Of a DNA stretch of 64,000 nt, positions 34,002-43,829 are shown in pieces; within the stretch, counting starts at the first letter, position 1, and each line of letters starts with the position of its first letter. The position numbers and the translations under genes were made by a program. The notes beneath the pieces were generated by a model that saw only the letters and a list, made by a program, of their open reading frames with translations, was not told the origin of the DNA and searched no databases. Origin of the DNA: Clostridium sp. 12(A) (GTDB lineage: Bacteria; Bacillota; Clostridia; Lachnospirales; Lachnospiraceae); contig JAGI01000002.1 of the NCBI GenBank assembly GCA_000526575.1, forward strand, positions 806,001 through 870,000, in the 5' to 3' direction.

Positions 34002-35540
34002 TTAAATACCTGGCCCAAACTCTCCTTGCTGATCCGGTTCATTCTGCTGCTCCGGGGTATCTATTGGTTCTGTCTCTTCTTTTGTTTCCTTTTTATCTTT
34101 GTTTTTCTTCTTATCATTTTTCTTTGAATTAGGATCGTCAATCTTTGCTCCCGGGCCAATCAAGCTGCCATCCTGGTTGGTAGGGGCTTCTGTGCTCTCT
34201 ACTTTTGTCTCTGCCGAAGTCGTTTCTTTTACATTTTCTTCGGTGGTTTCCGGTGTAGTTTCAGCTGTGGTCTCAACGACTGCTTCCGTCTGCTGAGGAG
34301 CTGTTTCTTTTGTGGAAGAAGATTTTTTCTTCTTTCCACCGGAGCCGCTGCTTGAAGGAGCATTCTGACCTGGTTGGGTCAGGCCGCTTTCCTTGGCGAT
34401 TTTACCGCTGATATTCTTCACTGTTAAGGACGGATTATAATCGGTGACTCCATAAAGAACCTGCTGAAGCTGTATTACGTTGCTTTCCAGAGTAGTTGCA
34501 ATGACACAGTCCATCTTCCCTATCTTCATAGCAGTTCTTGAAAATGGGAAGCCAGTGGTTTCTCCAATGTGATATTTGTTAATTCCTTTGGCAATAGAGA
34601 GAACGTCATTTACCCCAATGCTGGTGGATACCTGTGGGAATACAGCAGCTACTAAGGAACTACGGGTTGCCAAATCAGCATTCTTGGCTTTCTCCATGGC
34701 CAGATTTACAACCTTACGCTGGCGTTCGGTTCTGTTATAGTCGGTATCCATAAGGCGAAGTCTGGCATAGGCAACTGCTTGTACCCCATCCAGGTGATTC
34801 ATGCCGGCACGCTTTAATTGATGGGAACCAACACCTGTAGAATTTACGGTTTCGGTGATGAAACCATTTATGTAAGCAAACTCAGAATCTGTAATTTCAA
34901 GGTCAATGCCGCCTAAAATATTGATGGCATCGGCAACGGATTTCCAGTTAAATGTGGCATAATCATCAATGCTTAGATCCAGGTTTTCGTTTAAGGCTTC
35001 TATTGCCTGCTTATGGCCGCCTTTAAAGTAGGCTTCGTTAATCTTATGATACGTTCCCTTGCTGTTGATTTTCAAATAAGTATCCCGGTAAACGGATACC
35101 AGTTTAATTTCTCCCGTAGCTTTATTGATGTTACAAAGCATAATAACATCGGATAAAGCTCCTTTATCCAGCTTACCGTCTCTGGAGTCTACTCCGAAAA
35201 CGGCTATGGTCCAAAATCCTTTTTGGTGGGTTCTTTGCTTAAACATAAAGAATCCGGCCAATAAAATAAGGATCAGAACTGCAATTTCTATCAATACAAT
35301 ACGTTTTTTATGCTTTCGCTTTTTCTTCTTTTGATTGTTGCGCTTCGGATTGCTTGAGGCACCGGTATATCGGGCTCTGGGATTTCTCCCATCTCCGTCG
35401 CTGTAATATACTCGATCCCCTTTTGCAGCTTGCTGAGGGTGCTTTTTTGGTGCCGGCCGTCCAGTTTCACTTCGGCTGCCGGTTCCGTTTTTATGACGTT
35501 TGCGGGCTCGCATTCGGTCTAATTCATCTTCATAATCCAT
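34002..35540 (-). CDS. LytR-CpsA-Psr (LCP) family cell wall ligase
   Basis: 512 residues. A basic, disordered cytoplasmic N-terminus (~1-80), one membrane helix (IVLIEIAVLILILLAGFFMF), and the extracellular LCP domain (~105-370) with SDVIMLCNINKATGEIKLVS, VYRDTYLKI, the KINEAYFKGG segment and ARLRLMDTDYNRTERQRKVV, whose Asp and Arg residues bind the polyprenyl pyrophosphate. The C-terminal ~130 residues are Thr/Glu/Lys low complexity. LCP enzymes transfer teichoic acids or other glycopolymers from lipid carriers to peptidoglycan. Followed by a terminator; it starts ~100 bp after the hydrolase gene. Confidence 0.9.
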   Translation of the reverse strand: MDYEDELDRMRARKRHKNGTGSRSETGRPAPKKHPQQAAKGDRVYYSDGDGRNPRARYTGASSNPKRNNQKKKKRKHKKRIVLIEIAVLILILLAGFFMFKQRTHQKGFWTIAVFGVDSRDGKLDKGALSDVIMLCNINKATGEIKLVSVYRDTYLKINSKGTYHKINEAYFKGGHKQAIEALNENLDLSIDDYATFNWKSVADAINILGGIDLEITDSEFAYINGFITETVNSTGVGSHQLKRAGMNHLDGVQAVAYARLRLMDTDYNRTERQRKVVNLAMEKAKNADLATRSSLVAAVFPQVSTSIGVNDVLSIAKGINKYHIGETTGFPFSRTAMKIGKMDCVIATTLESNVIQLQQVLYGVTDYNPSLTVKNISGKIAKESGLTQPGQNAPSSSGSGGKKKKSSSTKETAPQQTEAVVETTAETTPETTEENVKETTSAETKVESTEAPTNQDGSLIGPGAKIDDPNSKKNDKKKNKDKKETKEETEPIDTPEQQNEPDQQGEFGPGI

Positions 35541-35637
35541 GATTGAAATATCAATCCTTTCCCAATTTGTCTTAGGCAGACTTCATTTCATTTTAACAGA
35601 AAAACATTAGTAAGTCCTTGCTTTTCTCTTAATTTTA

Positions 35638-37191
35638 TCAGTCGATCAATTTTCTGATATAAGGCCAATTTGCGCTCATTTTTGTTACGGTCACATTATC
35701 TACCAAAGCGCTTGATTCGTGTATAACAGTCATATTTCCGTCACTTTCCCAGCAAAGAAACATAACAACATGCCCCTCATCTCCAGTTTTCAGGATGATG
35801 TCTCCAGGCTGTAAATCCTCTCTTTTTATGGGTGTACCAAGAGAAGCCAGCCCTGATGTGCTCTCGGAGGATAGGCGCTTTTGAATGGCAGACCAATAAA
35901 TCCAGCTGATCCATCCGGAGCAGTCCAGTCCTTTCAGCGTTCTGCCCTTTTCATCAGGTTCTGCCAGTGCACCGAAATTGTTTCTCTCATAGCCGGCGCA
36001 GGCAGGTTTACCGCCCCAGTAATAAGGCACTCTCCCAACGGAAGATAACGCGTAATAAATCAGTTTTGTCCTGCTCTGAGAAAGTGTATCCGGAAGCCGG
36101 TCCATATAGTTTTGTATCTCTTCGTAAGATAGAGGATTTGAAATAAATGTTGGTGTAAGTGTAAGCCCATAAGACTCTGCCCAATCCTGTTTCGCAAGGC
36201 TTGCCGCATATTTTTTCGTTTCCTCCGTCCAGCCTGGCCACTGTATGGAATCATTTTTCTCAGAACCCAGAGTATCCAGAGAAAATAATCCCTTTTTAGA
36301 ATTAGAAAGTCCGGTAATTACCGCCTTGACATGAAGGTCCACGTGTCCAGGGCATGGGTTTTGTTTCGGAGCTTCGGTTTCTTCTATGGTTTCTGCTTCT
36401 GTGGATGCGGTTTCTTTTTCTTTTAAGGCAAAACCCGGTCCAATCTCCTTTGATGCTTCTGTTTCCTCTTCTGCTTCGGAAACAGCAGGTTGAGCTTCTG
36501 AGGGGGTTGCAGGAACAGTTTCTGGAAGGGTAACTGTATTGCCTTCCAGGGAGCCATCACAGTAATAGATATCACTGATGGAGTATTGAACGGTATGAGA
36601 GCTTTCCCACAGCTGGTTTGCATAGTTTAAAAAAGCGTCGTAATCATTTGGCGCTGCATAGTAAAAATATGTATTGGCCAGGGACATAATCTCCTGGATA
36701 TTTGACTGGGGAGAAATCTGTTTTCCAGCTTCATTATAAAAAGAAATATTTACTTTTTGAAAGGATAATCCTTTTAAGGGAGCATCCGGTATATTTAACT
36801 TTTTCGCCACCTTTTCAGGACTTTCGTCTCCGACCTGATAAATAGAGGCCAGCCAGGCTGAGTCTTTCCTAGACAGCGTTTCTGCAGCTTCTTCACCCAG
36901 ACTTTTTTCCTGGGAATCTCCCTCTCCATAAAGAAAGGCCAGATTAAATGCAGTCAGAGATGGAGCATAGGGGGCCGGTGTTTCTGGCTGCTCCTCTTCT
37001 GCATCTGAACGAGCTTTTTCATCTTTTGTATTAACTTTTGGCAATGCACTTGCCATAAGTTCCGTAGTATCAATCATTGGTTTGTCGTATGCGGAAATAT
37101 AAGATTGGGAGTATTTGCAGAGAAGACCTCCCAAAAGAGCCATAATCATGGCTGCTGACATCTGTATTTTAACGTTTTTACCTATTTTCAT
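35638..37191 (-). CDS. NlpC/P60-like (C40) cell wall hydrolase
   Basis: 517 residues with an N-terminal membrane anchor (MSAAMIMALLGGLLCKYSQS), a novel middle part, a Glu/Thr/Pro-rich linker (~240-275) and a C-terminal NlpC/P60 domain (~390-517). Catalytic Cys is in GLDCSGWISWIYW and His in DEGHVVMFL, with YYWGGKPACAGY before them. These enzymes cut D-gamma-Glu/diamino acid bonds in peptidoglycan stems. The middle region (~90-230) is unassigned. It lies upstream of the LCP gene on the same strand, consistent with a joint wall function. Confidence 0.82.
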   Translation of the reverse strand: MKIGKNVKIQMSAAMIMALLGGLLCKYSQSYISAYDKPMIDTTELMASALPKVNTKDEKARSDAEEEQPETPAPYAPSLTAFNLAFLYGEGDSQEKSLGEEAAETLSRKDSAWLASIYQVGDESPEKVAKKLNIPDAPLKGLSFQKVNISFYNEAGKQISPQSNIQEIMSLANTYFYYAAPNDYDAFLNYANQLWESSHTVQYSISDIYYCDGSLEGNTVTLPETVPATPSEAQPAVSEAEEETEASKEIGPGFALKEKETASTEAETIEETEAPKQNPCPGHVDLHVKAVITGLSNSKKGLFSLDTLGSEKNDSIQWPGWTEETKKYAASLAKQDWAESYGLTLTPTFISNPLSYEEIQNYMDRLPDTLSQSRTKLIYYALSSVGRVPYYWGGKPACAGYERNNFGALAEPDEKGRTLKGLDCSGWISWIYWSAIQKRLSSESTSGLASLGTPIKREDLQPGDIILKTGDEGHVVMFLCWESDGNMTVIHESSALVDNVTVTKMSANWPYIRKLID

Positions 37192-37293
37192 CTGCTATCA
37201 TTCCTGTTGTTTTCTTCTAAAATAGAACTATAGCATAAGAGGACCGTAAAATACAGAGAAAAAGATTTAAGAGTTTATTAAGATAGAATGGAA

Positions 37294-38151
37294 TTAACCA
37301 ACGGCAGCTTCTTTCGATAAAACCAGGGCGTCAATGGCAAGTGCCACACCATCTTCCTCATTGGTTCTTGTTATAAGTCTTGCGCTGCGCTTTACGGCAT
37401 CAGAAGCATTTCCCATTGCAACGGTGTAACCGATGGGAAGACTTAACATGGACAAGTCATTTTCACTGTCTCCAAGAGCAAGAATCTCCCGTGGGTGGAC
37501 TTTTGATTTTACGGCATACTCCATGAGTGCAGAGCCTTTTTGTGCCAGTTCATGAGTCAGTTCCAGATTGGTGGATGCGGAGGAGGCAATTGAAATACCG
37601 TCTTCTTTCTTAAGCTGCCTGCGGATCTGATCCAGGACCTGAGGATCTTCATGGATCACCGAAATTTTGAAGATATCTGTCTCTCCATTTAAGAGAAAAT
37701 CTTCTGTAATAAATTTAAAACGACTTTCTATGGTCTCATAGGTCAACTCATCGGCTACCATGGAAAGAAATACTCTGCTTTCAAAGCTTTTTTTCAGTTT
37801 CTCCCGGCTGGTTGTGGTACAGCTTCCTGATTCAGTCATGAAATCAAAAAGCGGGAAATAAGGGCGGCAGATATCAAGAATCATTGCAACCTGGCTGTTT
37901 AACAAGGGCTGTTTTCTAAGTCTCTCCCCCATTTTATTAAATGCTGCAGCACCATTCATGCAGATAATATCGCATTGAATTCCTGCCTCCTTAAGCGGAG
38001 CATAAGCATCCTCGTAATGTCTGCCTGTACAAACTACAAAGCCAATATTTTTTTCTTCCAGTGCTTTAATCGCATTGACATTCCATTGTGATACCTTGCC
38101 AAATCGGTTTAAAAGTGTTCCATCCATATCAGATGCTACTAATCGTATCAT
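37294..38151 (-). CDS. HAD superfamily Cof-type phosphatase
   Basis: 285 residues. HAD motif I DMDGTLLNRFG (residues ~8-18), motif II (VVCTGRHYEDA), Lys in motif III and motif IV GDSENDLSMLSLP (~235) are all present, with a C2B cap between. This is the Cof/YidA subgroup that dephosphorylates sugar phosphates and cofactors such as FMN or PLP. Substrate not predictable. Stand-alone gene between the NlpC-like gene and the divergent glmS. Confidence 0.88.
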   Translation of the reverse strand: MIRLVASDMDGTLLNRFGKVSQWNVNAIKALEEKNIGFVVCTGRHYEDAYAPLKEAGIQCDIICMNGAAAFNKMGERLRKQPLLNSQVAMILDICRPYFPLFDFMTESGSCTTTSREKLKKSFESRVFLSMVADELTYETIESRFKFITEDFLLNGETDIFKISVIHEDPQVLDQIRRQLKKEDGISIASSASTNLELTHELAQKGSALMEYAVKSKVHPREILALGDSENDLSMLSLPIGYTVAMGNASDAVKRSARLITRTNEEDGVALAIDALVLSKEAAVG

Positions 38152-38300
38152 AAGTTGTTCCTTTCTTCATTTTATATTGTGTAAGGATAAGTAGATCTTA
38201 TGGGGAAAAATGTCCCTTTATACATATCCTATGATTCATTATAAGGATTTCTTGTAAAATAAAAAAGATACTTTTCGTAAAATAGATGTAAATCATGGTA

Positions 38301-38329
38301 TTGACTCACAAACGATGAAAGGATATAAT
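38301..38329 (+). promoter_or_regulatory. glmS promoter
   Basis: TTGACT (38301-38306) and TATAAT (38324-38329) with a 17 bp spacer, directly upstream of the ribozyme. Confidence 0.8.
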
Positions 38330-38360
38330 AAACTAAATTTATAAGGAGGATAAATTTCTA

Positions 38361-38555
38361 ATAGCAAAGCTAAGCGCCATGCACCTGATGGTACGAACGT
38401 GAACGTTTTTTCAGAAAAACGGTACCAAAGGTTAACGAGGTGAAGGGTTATCGAATATTCGGCGGATGCCCTTCCATGCCCTCCGGGCGTGTGATCCAAC
38501 GTGAAATATGCAGGTAACTGCAAAACAAACATGCTGGAACCGGAGACTTACAAAT
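38361..38555 (+). ncRNA. glmS glucosamine-6-phosphate riboswitch ribozyme
   Basis: The mRNA leader of glmS matches the ribozyme core. AGCGCC at 38373-38378 contains the self-cleavage site, and TTAACGAGGTGAAGGGTTAT then CGAATATTCGGCGGATGCCC (38432-38471) is the conserved pseudoknot core with GACGAGG-like and CGGCGGAUGCCC elements. P3/P4-type hairpins follow to ~38550. Glucosamine-6-phosphate acts as cofactor for cleavage, which lowers glmS mRNA. Exact ends are estimated. This fills most of the 513 bp between the HAD gene and glmS. Confidence 0.92.
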
Positions 38556-38664
38556 GAATAAAAGAAAAAAGCTGCCATAAAATGAGGAAACAGACAGCCT
38601 GTTTTTTGTCTGCGGTTTTTTATGAATGCTGTAATCAATTGAAAATATAAGGAGATTATAAAAT

Positions 38665-40482
38665 ATGTGTGGAATTATTGGATATACAGGACCTTTGGAC
38701 TCTAAGAAAATATTGCTTGAGGGACTTTCCCAGCTGGAATACCGTGGCTATGACAGCGCTGGAGTTGCTCTTTGTATGGAAAACTCTCATATTCGTGTCA
38801 TTCGTCATACTGGAAAGGTATCAAATTTAAAAGAAGGCTGCAAGGACATTACAGAAGTATCCCACTGCGGTCTTGGACATACAAGATGGGCAACCCACGG
38901 CGGCGTAACTACGGAAAATGCACATCCTCACAGAGCTGGGCGTGTTACCCTGGTTCATAATGGAATTATTGAAAATTATCATCAGCTTACTACAGAATTT
39001 CATCTGGAAGATAAGCTTCATTCAGAAACCGACACAGAGGTTGCTGCCTGGGTGTTGGATCACATTTATCAGGGAGATCCCATTGAAGCCATTGCAAAGC
39101 TTGTTGGCCATTTAAAAGGCTCTTACAGCTTCTGTATGATGTTTGAGGATCATCCTGGTGAAATATATGCAATCCGTAACGTAAGCCCACTGGTGGCCGC
39201 TTACACCCGTTCCGGTTCATTCCTGGCATCGGATCTGACTGCTCTGATTCCTTACACCAGACAGTATTTCGTAGTGCCTGAGAATCATATTGTAAAGCTT
39301 ACCTCTTATCAGACACAGCTGTTTGATTTGGACCAGAAGGAACAGGAGCCAGAGCTTCTGGAAGTAAACTGGAATACAGAATCAGCTATGAAGAATGGTT
39401 TCCCACATTTTATGCTGAAAGAAATTCATGAACAGCCAGATGCTTTAAAGAACACAATTCTTCCACGTCTGGTCAAGGGGCTTCCCGATTTTACGGATGA
39501 CCAGATTCCGGATGACGTATTAAAGAACTGCAATCAGATCCACGTTGTTGCCTGTGGTACGGCAATGCATGCAGGAATGGCAGCCAGAGCCCTTATAGAA
39601 CCATTGTTAAGAATACCTGTAACCGTTTCCATTGCCTCAGAATTTCGTTATGAAGAGCCATTGGTTGATGATAAGACCCTGGTAATCATCATATCCCAGT
39701 CAGGAGAGACCATTGATACACTGGCTGCTCTTCGCCTTGCAAAACATTATGGTTCCAAAACGCTTTCTGTCGTAAATGTTAAAGGCTCTACCATTGCAAG
39801 AGAAAGTGATTATGTTTTATACACCCATGCAGGCCCTGAAATTGCAGTAGCAAGCACCAAAGCCTATTCCGTACAATTAGCGGCTCTCTACATGATTGGC
39901 TGCCGTATGGCCTATGTACGTGAGTGCTACAGCAAGGATGAAGCCAGAGACTTTATGAAAGAGCTTTTAGATGCCATTCCAGCTATGGAAGCGATGCTTG
40001 AGAAGAAGGAATTAGTGAAGGATCTGGTAAGCCACCTCATCCAGAAACCTGACGCATTCTTCATTGGGCGTGGGCTTGACTACGCATTCTCCCTGGAAGG
40101 CGCTTTAAAATTAAAGGAAATTTCTTATATCCATGCAGAAGCATATGCTGCCGGAGAATTAAAGCATGGTACCATAGCGCTCATTACTGATCAGGTTCCT
40201 GTGATTGCAATTGCCACACAGGAAAAGGTGTTTTCTAAGACCATCTCTAACATCAGAGAGGTTAAGGCCAGAGGTGCATTTGTAATTTTGCTGACCAAAG
40301 AAAATGCCCAGATAGAAAAAGGTGTATCTGATATTCAGATCAACATTCCTGATATCAATGACAGCTTTACTGTATTCCCCATCGCAGTTATTTTACAGCT
40401 GATTGCTTACTACGCATCTGTTGGTAAAAACCTGGATGTGGATCAGCCTAGAAATCTGGCGAAGTCAGTAACCGTAGAATAA
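38665..40482 (+). CDS. glmS: Glutamine-fructose-6-phosphate aminotransferase (isomerizing)
   Basis: 605 residues. N-terminal class II glutamine amidotransferase domain with catalytic Cys2 (MCGIIGYTG), GHTRWATHGGV and HNGIIEN; C-terminal pair of SIS isomerase domains with VVACGTAMHAGM, IISQSGETIDTLAAL and the DQPRNLAKSVTVE C-terminus that closes the active site. It makes glucosamine-6-phosphate, the first step to UDP-GlcNAc and peptidoglycan. Regulated by the upstream ribozyme. AAGGAG precedes the ATG, and a terminator follows. Confidence 0.98.
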   Translation: MCGIIGYTGPLDSKKILLEGLSQLEYRGYDSAGVALCMENSHIRVIRHTGKVSNLKEGCKDITEVSHCGLGHTRWATHGGVTTENAHPHRAGRVTLVHNGIIENYHQLTTEFHLEDKLHSETDTEVAAWVLDHIYQGDPIEAIAKLVGHLKGSYSFCMMFEDHPGEIYAIRNVSPLVAAYTRSGSFLASDLTALIPYTRQYFVVPENHIVKLTSYQTQLFDLDQKEQEPELLEVNWNTESAMKNGFPHFMLKEIHEQPDALKNTILPRLVKGLPDFTDDQIPDDVLKNCNQIHVVACGTAMHAGMAARALIEPLLRIPVTVSIASEFRYEEPLVDDKTLVIIISQSGETIDTLAALRLAKHYGSKTLSVVNVKGSTIARESDYVLYTHAGPEIAVASTKAYSVQLAALYMIGCRMAYVRECYSKDEARDFMKELLDAIPAMEAMLEKKELVKDLVSHLIQKPDAFFIGRGLDYAFSLEGALKLKEISYIHAEAYAAGELKHGTIALITDQVPVIAIATQEKVFSKTISNIREVKARGAFVILLTKENAQIEKGVSDIQINIPDINDSFTVFPIAVILQLIAYYASVGKNLDVDQPRNLAKSVTVE

Positions 40483-40506
40483 GCTATATTAAATAGGATT
40501 ATATAA

Positions 40507-40547
40507 AAAACGGACATTTCCATGAAATCAAGAAATGTCCGTTTTAA
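40507..40547. terminator. Bidirectional terminator after glmS
   Basis: AAAACGGACATTTC (40507-40520) pairs with GAAATGTCCGTTTT (40532-40545); T-rich on both strands, so it also serves the convergent kinase-like gene. Confidence 0.87.
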
Positions 40548-40551
40548 TATA

Positions 40552-41184
40552 TTATGATAGCCTGCTCATCTTTTCTTCTATAAAGCACTTAATGACCTTC
40601 ACAGCTCCATCAACCCCAACAGAGCTTCTGTCGACGCAGAGATCATAGCTTCTTACATCTCCCCATTTCTTATTGGAATAATAATTGTAATAGCTGGAGC
40701 GCTGCTTATCTGTTTTTACCATTAAATCTTTGGCCTTAGCATCATCAATCTGGTATAGCTCCTTTAAGGATTTGATTTTATCTTCGTCTTTTGCAGATAT
40801 AAAAACGGATATCAAATTGGGATAATCGGAAAGTGCATAATCTGCACATCTTCCAACGATTATACAAGGCTCCTTCATGGCAAGCTCTTTGATGGTTTCA
40901 AACTGTGCCAGAAACAGTTTATGGTTAATTGGCATATCCATATAACCGGAGGTTGTAAAACCCAAAGAATAGGTATCCATTACCAGGGAATACAAAAAGC
41001 TGCTGGTGGGCTTTTCATCGTGAGATTCAAACAGTTCCTCACTAAGTCCGCTGTTTTTCGATGCAAGTGCAAGAAGCTCTTTGTCATAACATTTAATTCC
41101 TAATTCTTCTGCCAGTTTCTGACCAATGATCTTTCCGGAACTTCCGCATTGTCTTCCAATTGTAATTACCGGATGTTTACTCAT
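40552..41184 (-). CDS. Cytidylate kinase-like family protein
   Basis: 210 residues. The P-loop GRQCGSSGKIIGQKLAEEL near the start and YDKELLALASKNSGLSEEL are typical of the cytidylate kinase-like family (cd02020-related) common in Clostridia; later RCADYALSDYPN and KTDKQRSSYYNYYSNKKWGD match its lid region. Unlike CMP kinase proper it lacks the NMP-binding insert signature, so the substrate is uncertain. ATG 41184 has AGGAG eight bases upstream; GTG 41193 overlaps that site. Shares a terminator with glmS. Confidence 0.8.
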   Translation of the reverse strand: MSKHPVITIGRQCGSSGKIIGQKLAEELGIKCYDKELLALASKNSGLSEELFESHDEKPTSSFLYSLVMDTYSLGFTTSGYMDMPINHKLFLAQFETIKELAMKEPCIIVGRCADYALSDYPNLISVFISAKDEDKIKSLKELYQIDDAKAKDLMVKTDKQRSSYYNYYSNKKWGDVRSYDLCVDRSSVGVDGAVKVIKCFIEEKMSRLS

Positions 41185-41275
41185 ATCGATCACTCCTTCC
41201 AGTTATCTGATGGTAATATTATACATCAAAATATCTGAAAAATCTATATTTATTCTAACATTTAACAGTTTTCTA

Positions 41276-41310
41276 TGCAAAAAAACCACTTAGACAATCA
41301 TCTAAGTGGT
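41276..41310 (-). terminator. Terminator after rluD
   Basis: AACCACTTAGA (41283-41293) pairs with TCTAAGTGGTT (41300-41310), followed on the - strand by seven T. The rluD stop codon lies inside the stem. Confidence 0.88.
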
Positions 41311-42216
41311 TCGTAATTTTCTTAATAAATCCTCAAAATATTCAGGAAGGGGCGCGGTAAACTCCATATATTCCCCACTTCTGGGATGTATGATGCCAAG
41401 CACTCCTGCATGGAGTGTCTGTCCGGTTAGGCGAAATGGTGACTTAGCGGGACCGTAAACAGAATCTCCTAACAGAGGATGATTAATGCTTGCCATATGG
41501 ACCCTGATCTGATGAGTCCGACCTGTCTCCAGCTGACATTCCACATAGGTAAATTGCCGGTATCGCTCTAAAACCCGGTAATGGGTCACGGCTTCTCTTC
41601 CATTTTTTTCGTTGATGCTCATCTTCTTGCGGTCTACCGGATGACGGCCTATTGGGGCATTTACAGTGCCTTCATCCTCTTTCAGAACTCCATGGACCAC
41701 GGCATAGTATTTCCTCGTAATGGAGTGTTCCTTTAACTGTTCTGCTATGGAGTTATGGGCCATATCATTCTTGCAGACAATGAGCACCCCCGTGGTGTCC
41801 ATATCAATCCTATGAACGATTCCAGGGCGCATTACTCCGTTAATACCAGATAAGTCATCCCGGCAATGGGCCATTAAACCGTTGACCAGAGTTCCGCTGT
41901 AATGGCCTGCCGCTGGGTGTACTACCATACCCTTAGGCTTATTGATGAGGATAATATCTTTATCCTCATAGATAATTTCCAGCGGCATGTCCTCTGCTTC
42001 AATCTCAGGCTCTATGGCTTCTGGAATGCATATCAGGATATAATCGTTTGGGCATACCTTATAGTTGCTTTTGACTGTCTTCTGGTTTACTAATACAGCT
42101 TCATCCTTTAACAGCTTTTGCAAATAAGAGCGGGATACCTCACTGCATCGGTCGGATAAATACCGGTCAATCCGAATCCCTGCTTCCTCAGCTGTTACGG
42201 TAAATTCCAGATTCAA
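41302..42216 (-). CDS. rluD: RluD-type rRNA pseudouridine synthase
   Basis: 304 residues: S4 RNA-binding domain (~15-75; IRIDRYLSDRCSEVSRSYLQ), then the catalytic domain with GIVHRIDMDTTGVLIVCKND, where Asp in RID is the nucleophile, and ETGRTHQIRVHMASINHPLL. It converts uridines in 23S rRNA helix 69 or related sites. I chose a TTG start at 42216: GGAGG is 7 bases upstream and it begins MNLEFTVTAEEAG, whereas the ATG at 42249 would overlap lspA. Follows lspA by 2 bp. Confidence 0.9.
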   Translation of the reverse strand: MNLEFTVTAEEAGIRIDRYLSDRCSEVSRSYLQKLLKDEAVLVNQKTVKSNYKVCPNDYILICIPEAIEPEIEAEDMPLEIIYEDKDIILINKPKGMVVHPAAGHYSGTLVNGLMAHCRDDLSGINGVMRPGIVHRIDMDTTGVLIVCKNDMAHNSIAEQLKEHSITRKYYAVVHGVLKEDEGTVNAPIGRHPVDRKKMSINEKNGREAVTHYRVLERYRQFTYVECQLETGRTHQIRVHMASINHPLLGDSVYGPAKSPFRLTGQTLHAGVLGIIHPRSGEYMEFTAPLPEYFEDLLRKLRTT

Positions 42217-42218
42217 TG

Positions 42219-42731
42219 TTAAACCTCCTTCTTTCCAAGGTTCAGACATGATAAATCCTCTTCCTTATAGTAAAAAAAGAAGAGAATGATAAAAAAGAAC
42301 ATGGAAATGGTAACATAACAGTCTGCAACATTAAAAATTGGAAAGTCAATCAGCCTGAAATAAAGGAAGTCTACCACATAGCCCCTGGTAAACCGGTCTA
42401 TCATGTTTCCTACTGCTCCTGCTGATAAAAACATAGCAATGACATGAAGAGGCAGATATTTTTTCGTGGCTGGCATACGAATAACTGAAAAAACAGCTAC
42501 TGATAATACAGCTATGGCAACAAACAGGAAAAAAATCTGCTTTCCCTGAAGCATACCAAAGGCTGCTCCACGGTTCTCAGAATATAATAATTCAAAGACT
42601 CCGGTCCAGATATTATAAGCACTCTGATCCATAAGATGCTTTACCGCCAGGAGCTTGGTCCACTGGTCTAACCCGATTGCCGCAAAAAAGCCGATGATTA
42701 GTCCAATGATTAGTTTTGTCTTCTGATTCAT
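42219..42731 (-). CDS. lspA: Lipoprotein signal peptidase (signal peptidase II)
   Basis: 170 residues with four membrane helices and the family motifs: DQWTKLLAVKHL near the start, ENRGAAFGML, AGAVGNMIDRFTRGYVVDFL with the first catalytic Asp, and FNVADCYVTISM with the second. It cleaves prolipoprotein signal peptides before the lipid-modified cysteine. Unit lspA-rluD is common in Firmicutes; aroB lies 9 bp upstream, so the three genes are probably one operon. Confidence 0.95.
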   Translation of the reverse strand: MNQKTKLIIGLIIGFFAAIGLDQWTKLLAVKHLMDQSAYNIWTGVFELLYSENRGAAFGMLQGKQIFFLFVAIAVLSVAVFSVIRMPATKKYLPLHVIAMFLSAGAVGNMIDRFTRGYVVDFLYFRLIDFPIFNVADCYVTISMFFFIILFFFYYKEEDLSCLNLGKKEV

Positions 42732-42740
42732 AAAATCTCC

Positions 42741-43829
42741 TTATGCTAAGATGGGGATAAGCCCCTTTGACATTTCTGCTTCTGTTACAGTCTTATCAAC
42801 GTACGCCTTCCCTATCTGTTCTAACAGGATAAACCGGATGGCGCCGGAATCCATCTTTTTATCATTCTTCGTAAGACTTACAATGTCATGGGAGGAAAGT
42901 CCACTGACTGTCACTGGCATGTCAAAGTCTCTCATAAGCTCATACAGCCTCGTAAGCTCCTCTTCCTGAACCAATCCCCTATGAATGGAAATTGCCATAG
43001 CAGCGATGCAGCCAAGCCCCACACAATGGCCGTGTAACAGCCTGAAATCAGCCAGCTTTTCAATGGCATGTCCCAGGGTATGACCAAGGTTTAAGAGGGC
43101 TCTGTCTCCTTGCTCCGTAGGATCCTTTTCCACCACCTCACGCTTAATGTGGTTACTGATCTTTACCATCTCTTTTAAATGCTCTAAGTCTCTGGCATGA
43201 ATCATAGAAGCATGATCCTTCAGCCAATGATAGTAAGAAGCATCACGGATTAACCCATGTTTAATGACTTCTCCCATTCCTGAGGAAAACTGTTCTGGAG
43301 AAAGTGTCTTTAAAGCGGATATATTGGTATACACAAGTTTAGGCATATGAAACGCGCCTACCATATTTTTGTAAGCATCAAAATCAACACCTGTTTTACC
43401 GCCGATACTTGAATCCACCTGAGACAGCAGAGTGGTTGGGACCTGAATAAAGGAAATACCTCTTAAATAAGTGGCAGCCGCAAAGCCGCATAAATCGCCT
43501 ACGACTCCGCCGCCTAACGCTAATAGAACGTCATAGCGGTCGAACTGCCTTTTTATAAGAACCTCATATAAGCTCCTGACCGTATCAAGATTCTTATTTT
43601 CCTCTCCTGCGGGAAAAATGAAATGAGAGGTTTCCCGGCAGCAACGGGAGACAACTGCTTCCACTTCATTTAAATAAAGAGCCGCAACATTAGAATCTGT
43701 GACAATACAGATTCTGCGACCCTGCAAGCCAAATTCATGTAATTCCCTTTCCAGACCGTCAAATGTCATCTCCATAACAATGTCATACTGAAAGTCACCA
43801 TTCATGTGTACCGGAATTCTATCTCCCAT
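42741..43829 (-). CDS. aroB: 3-dehydroquinate synthase
   Basis: 362 residues. Signatures include VLLALGGGVVGDLCGFAAAT (NAD-binding), QVPTTLLSQVDSSIGGKTGV, MGEVIKHGLIRD and the metal-binding LLNLGHTLGHAIE. AroB closes DAHP to 3-dehydroquinate, the second step of the shikimate pathway. ATG 43829 follows GGAGG at 9 bases; the longer frame to 43886 has no site. No other aro genes in the window. Confidence 0.96.
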   Translation of the reverse strand: MGDRIPVHMNGDFQYDIVMEMTFDGLERELHEFGLQGRRICIVTDSNVAALYLNEVEAVVSRCCRETSHFIFPAGEENKNLDTVRSLYEVLIKRQFDRYDVLLALGGGVVGDLCGFAAATYLRGISFIQVPTTLLSQVDSSIGGKTGVDFDAYKNMVGAFHMPKLVYTNISALKTLSPEQFSSGMGEVIKHGLIRDASYYHWLKDHASMIHARDLEHLKEMVKISNHIKREVVEKDPTEQGDRALLNLGHTLGHAIEKLADFRLLHGHCVGLGCIAAMAISIHRGLVQEEELTRLYELMRDFDMPVTVSGLSSHDIVSLTKNDKKMDSGAIRFILLEQIGKAYVDKTVTEAEMSKGLIPILA

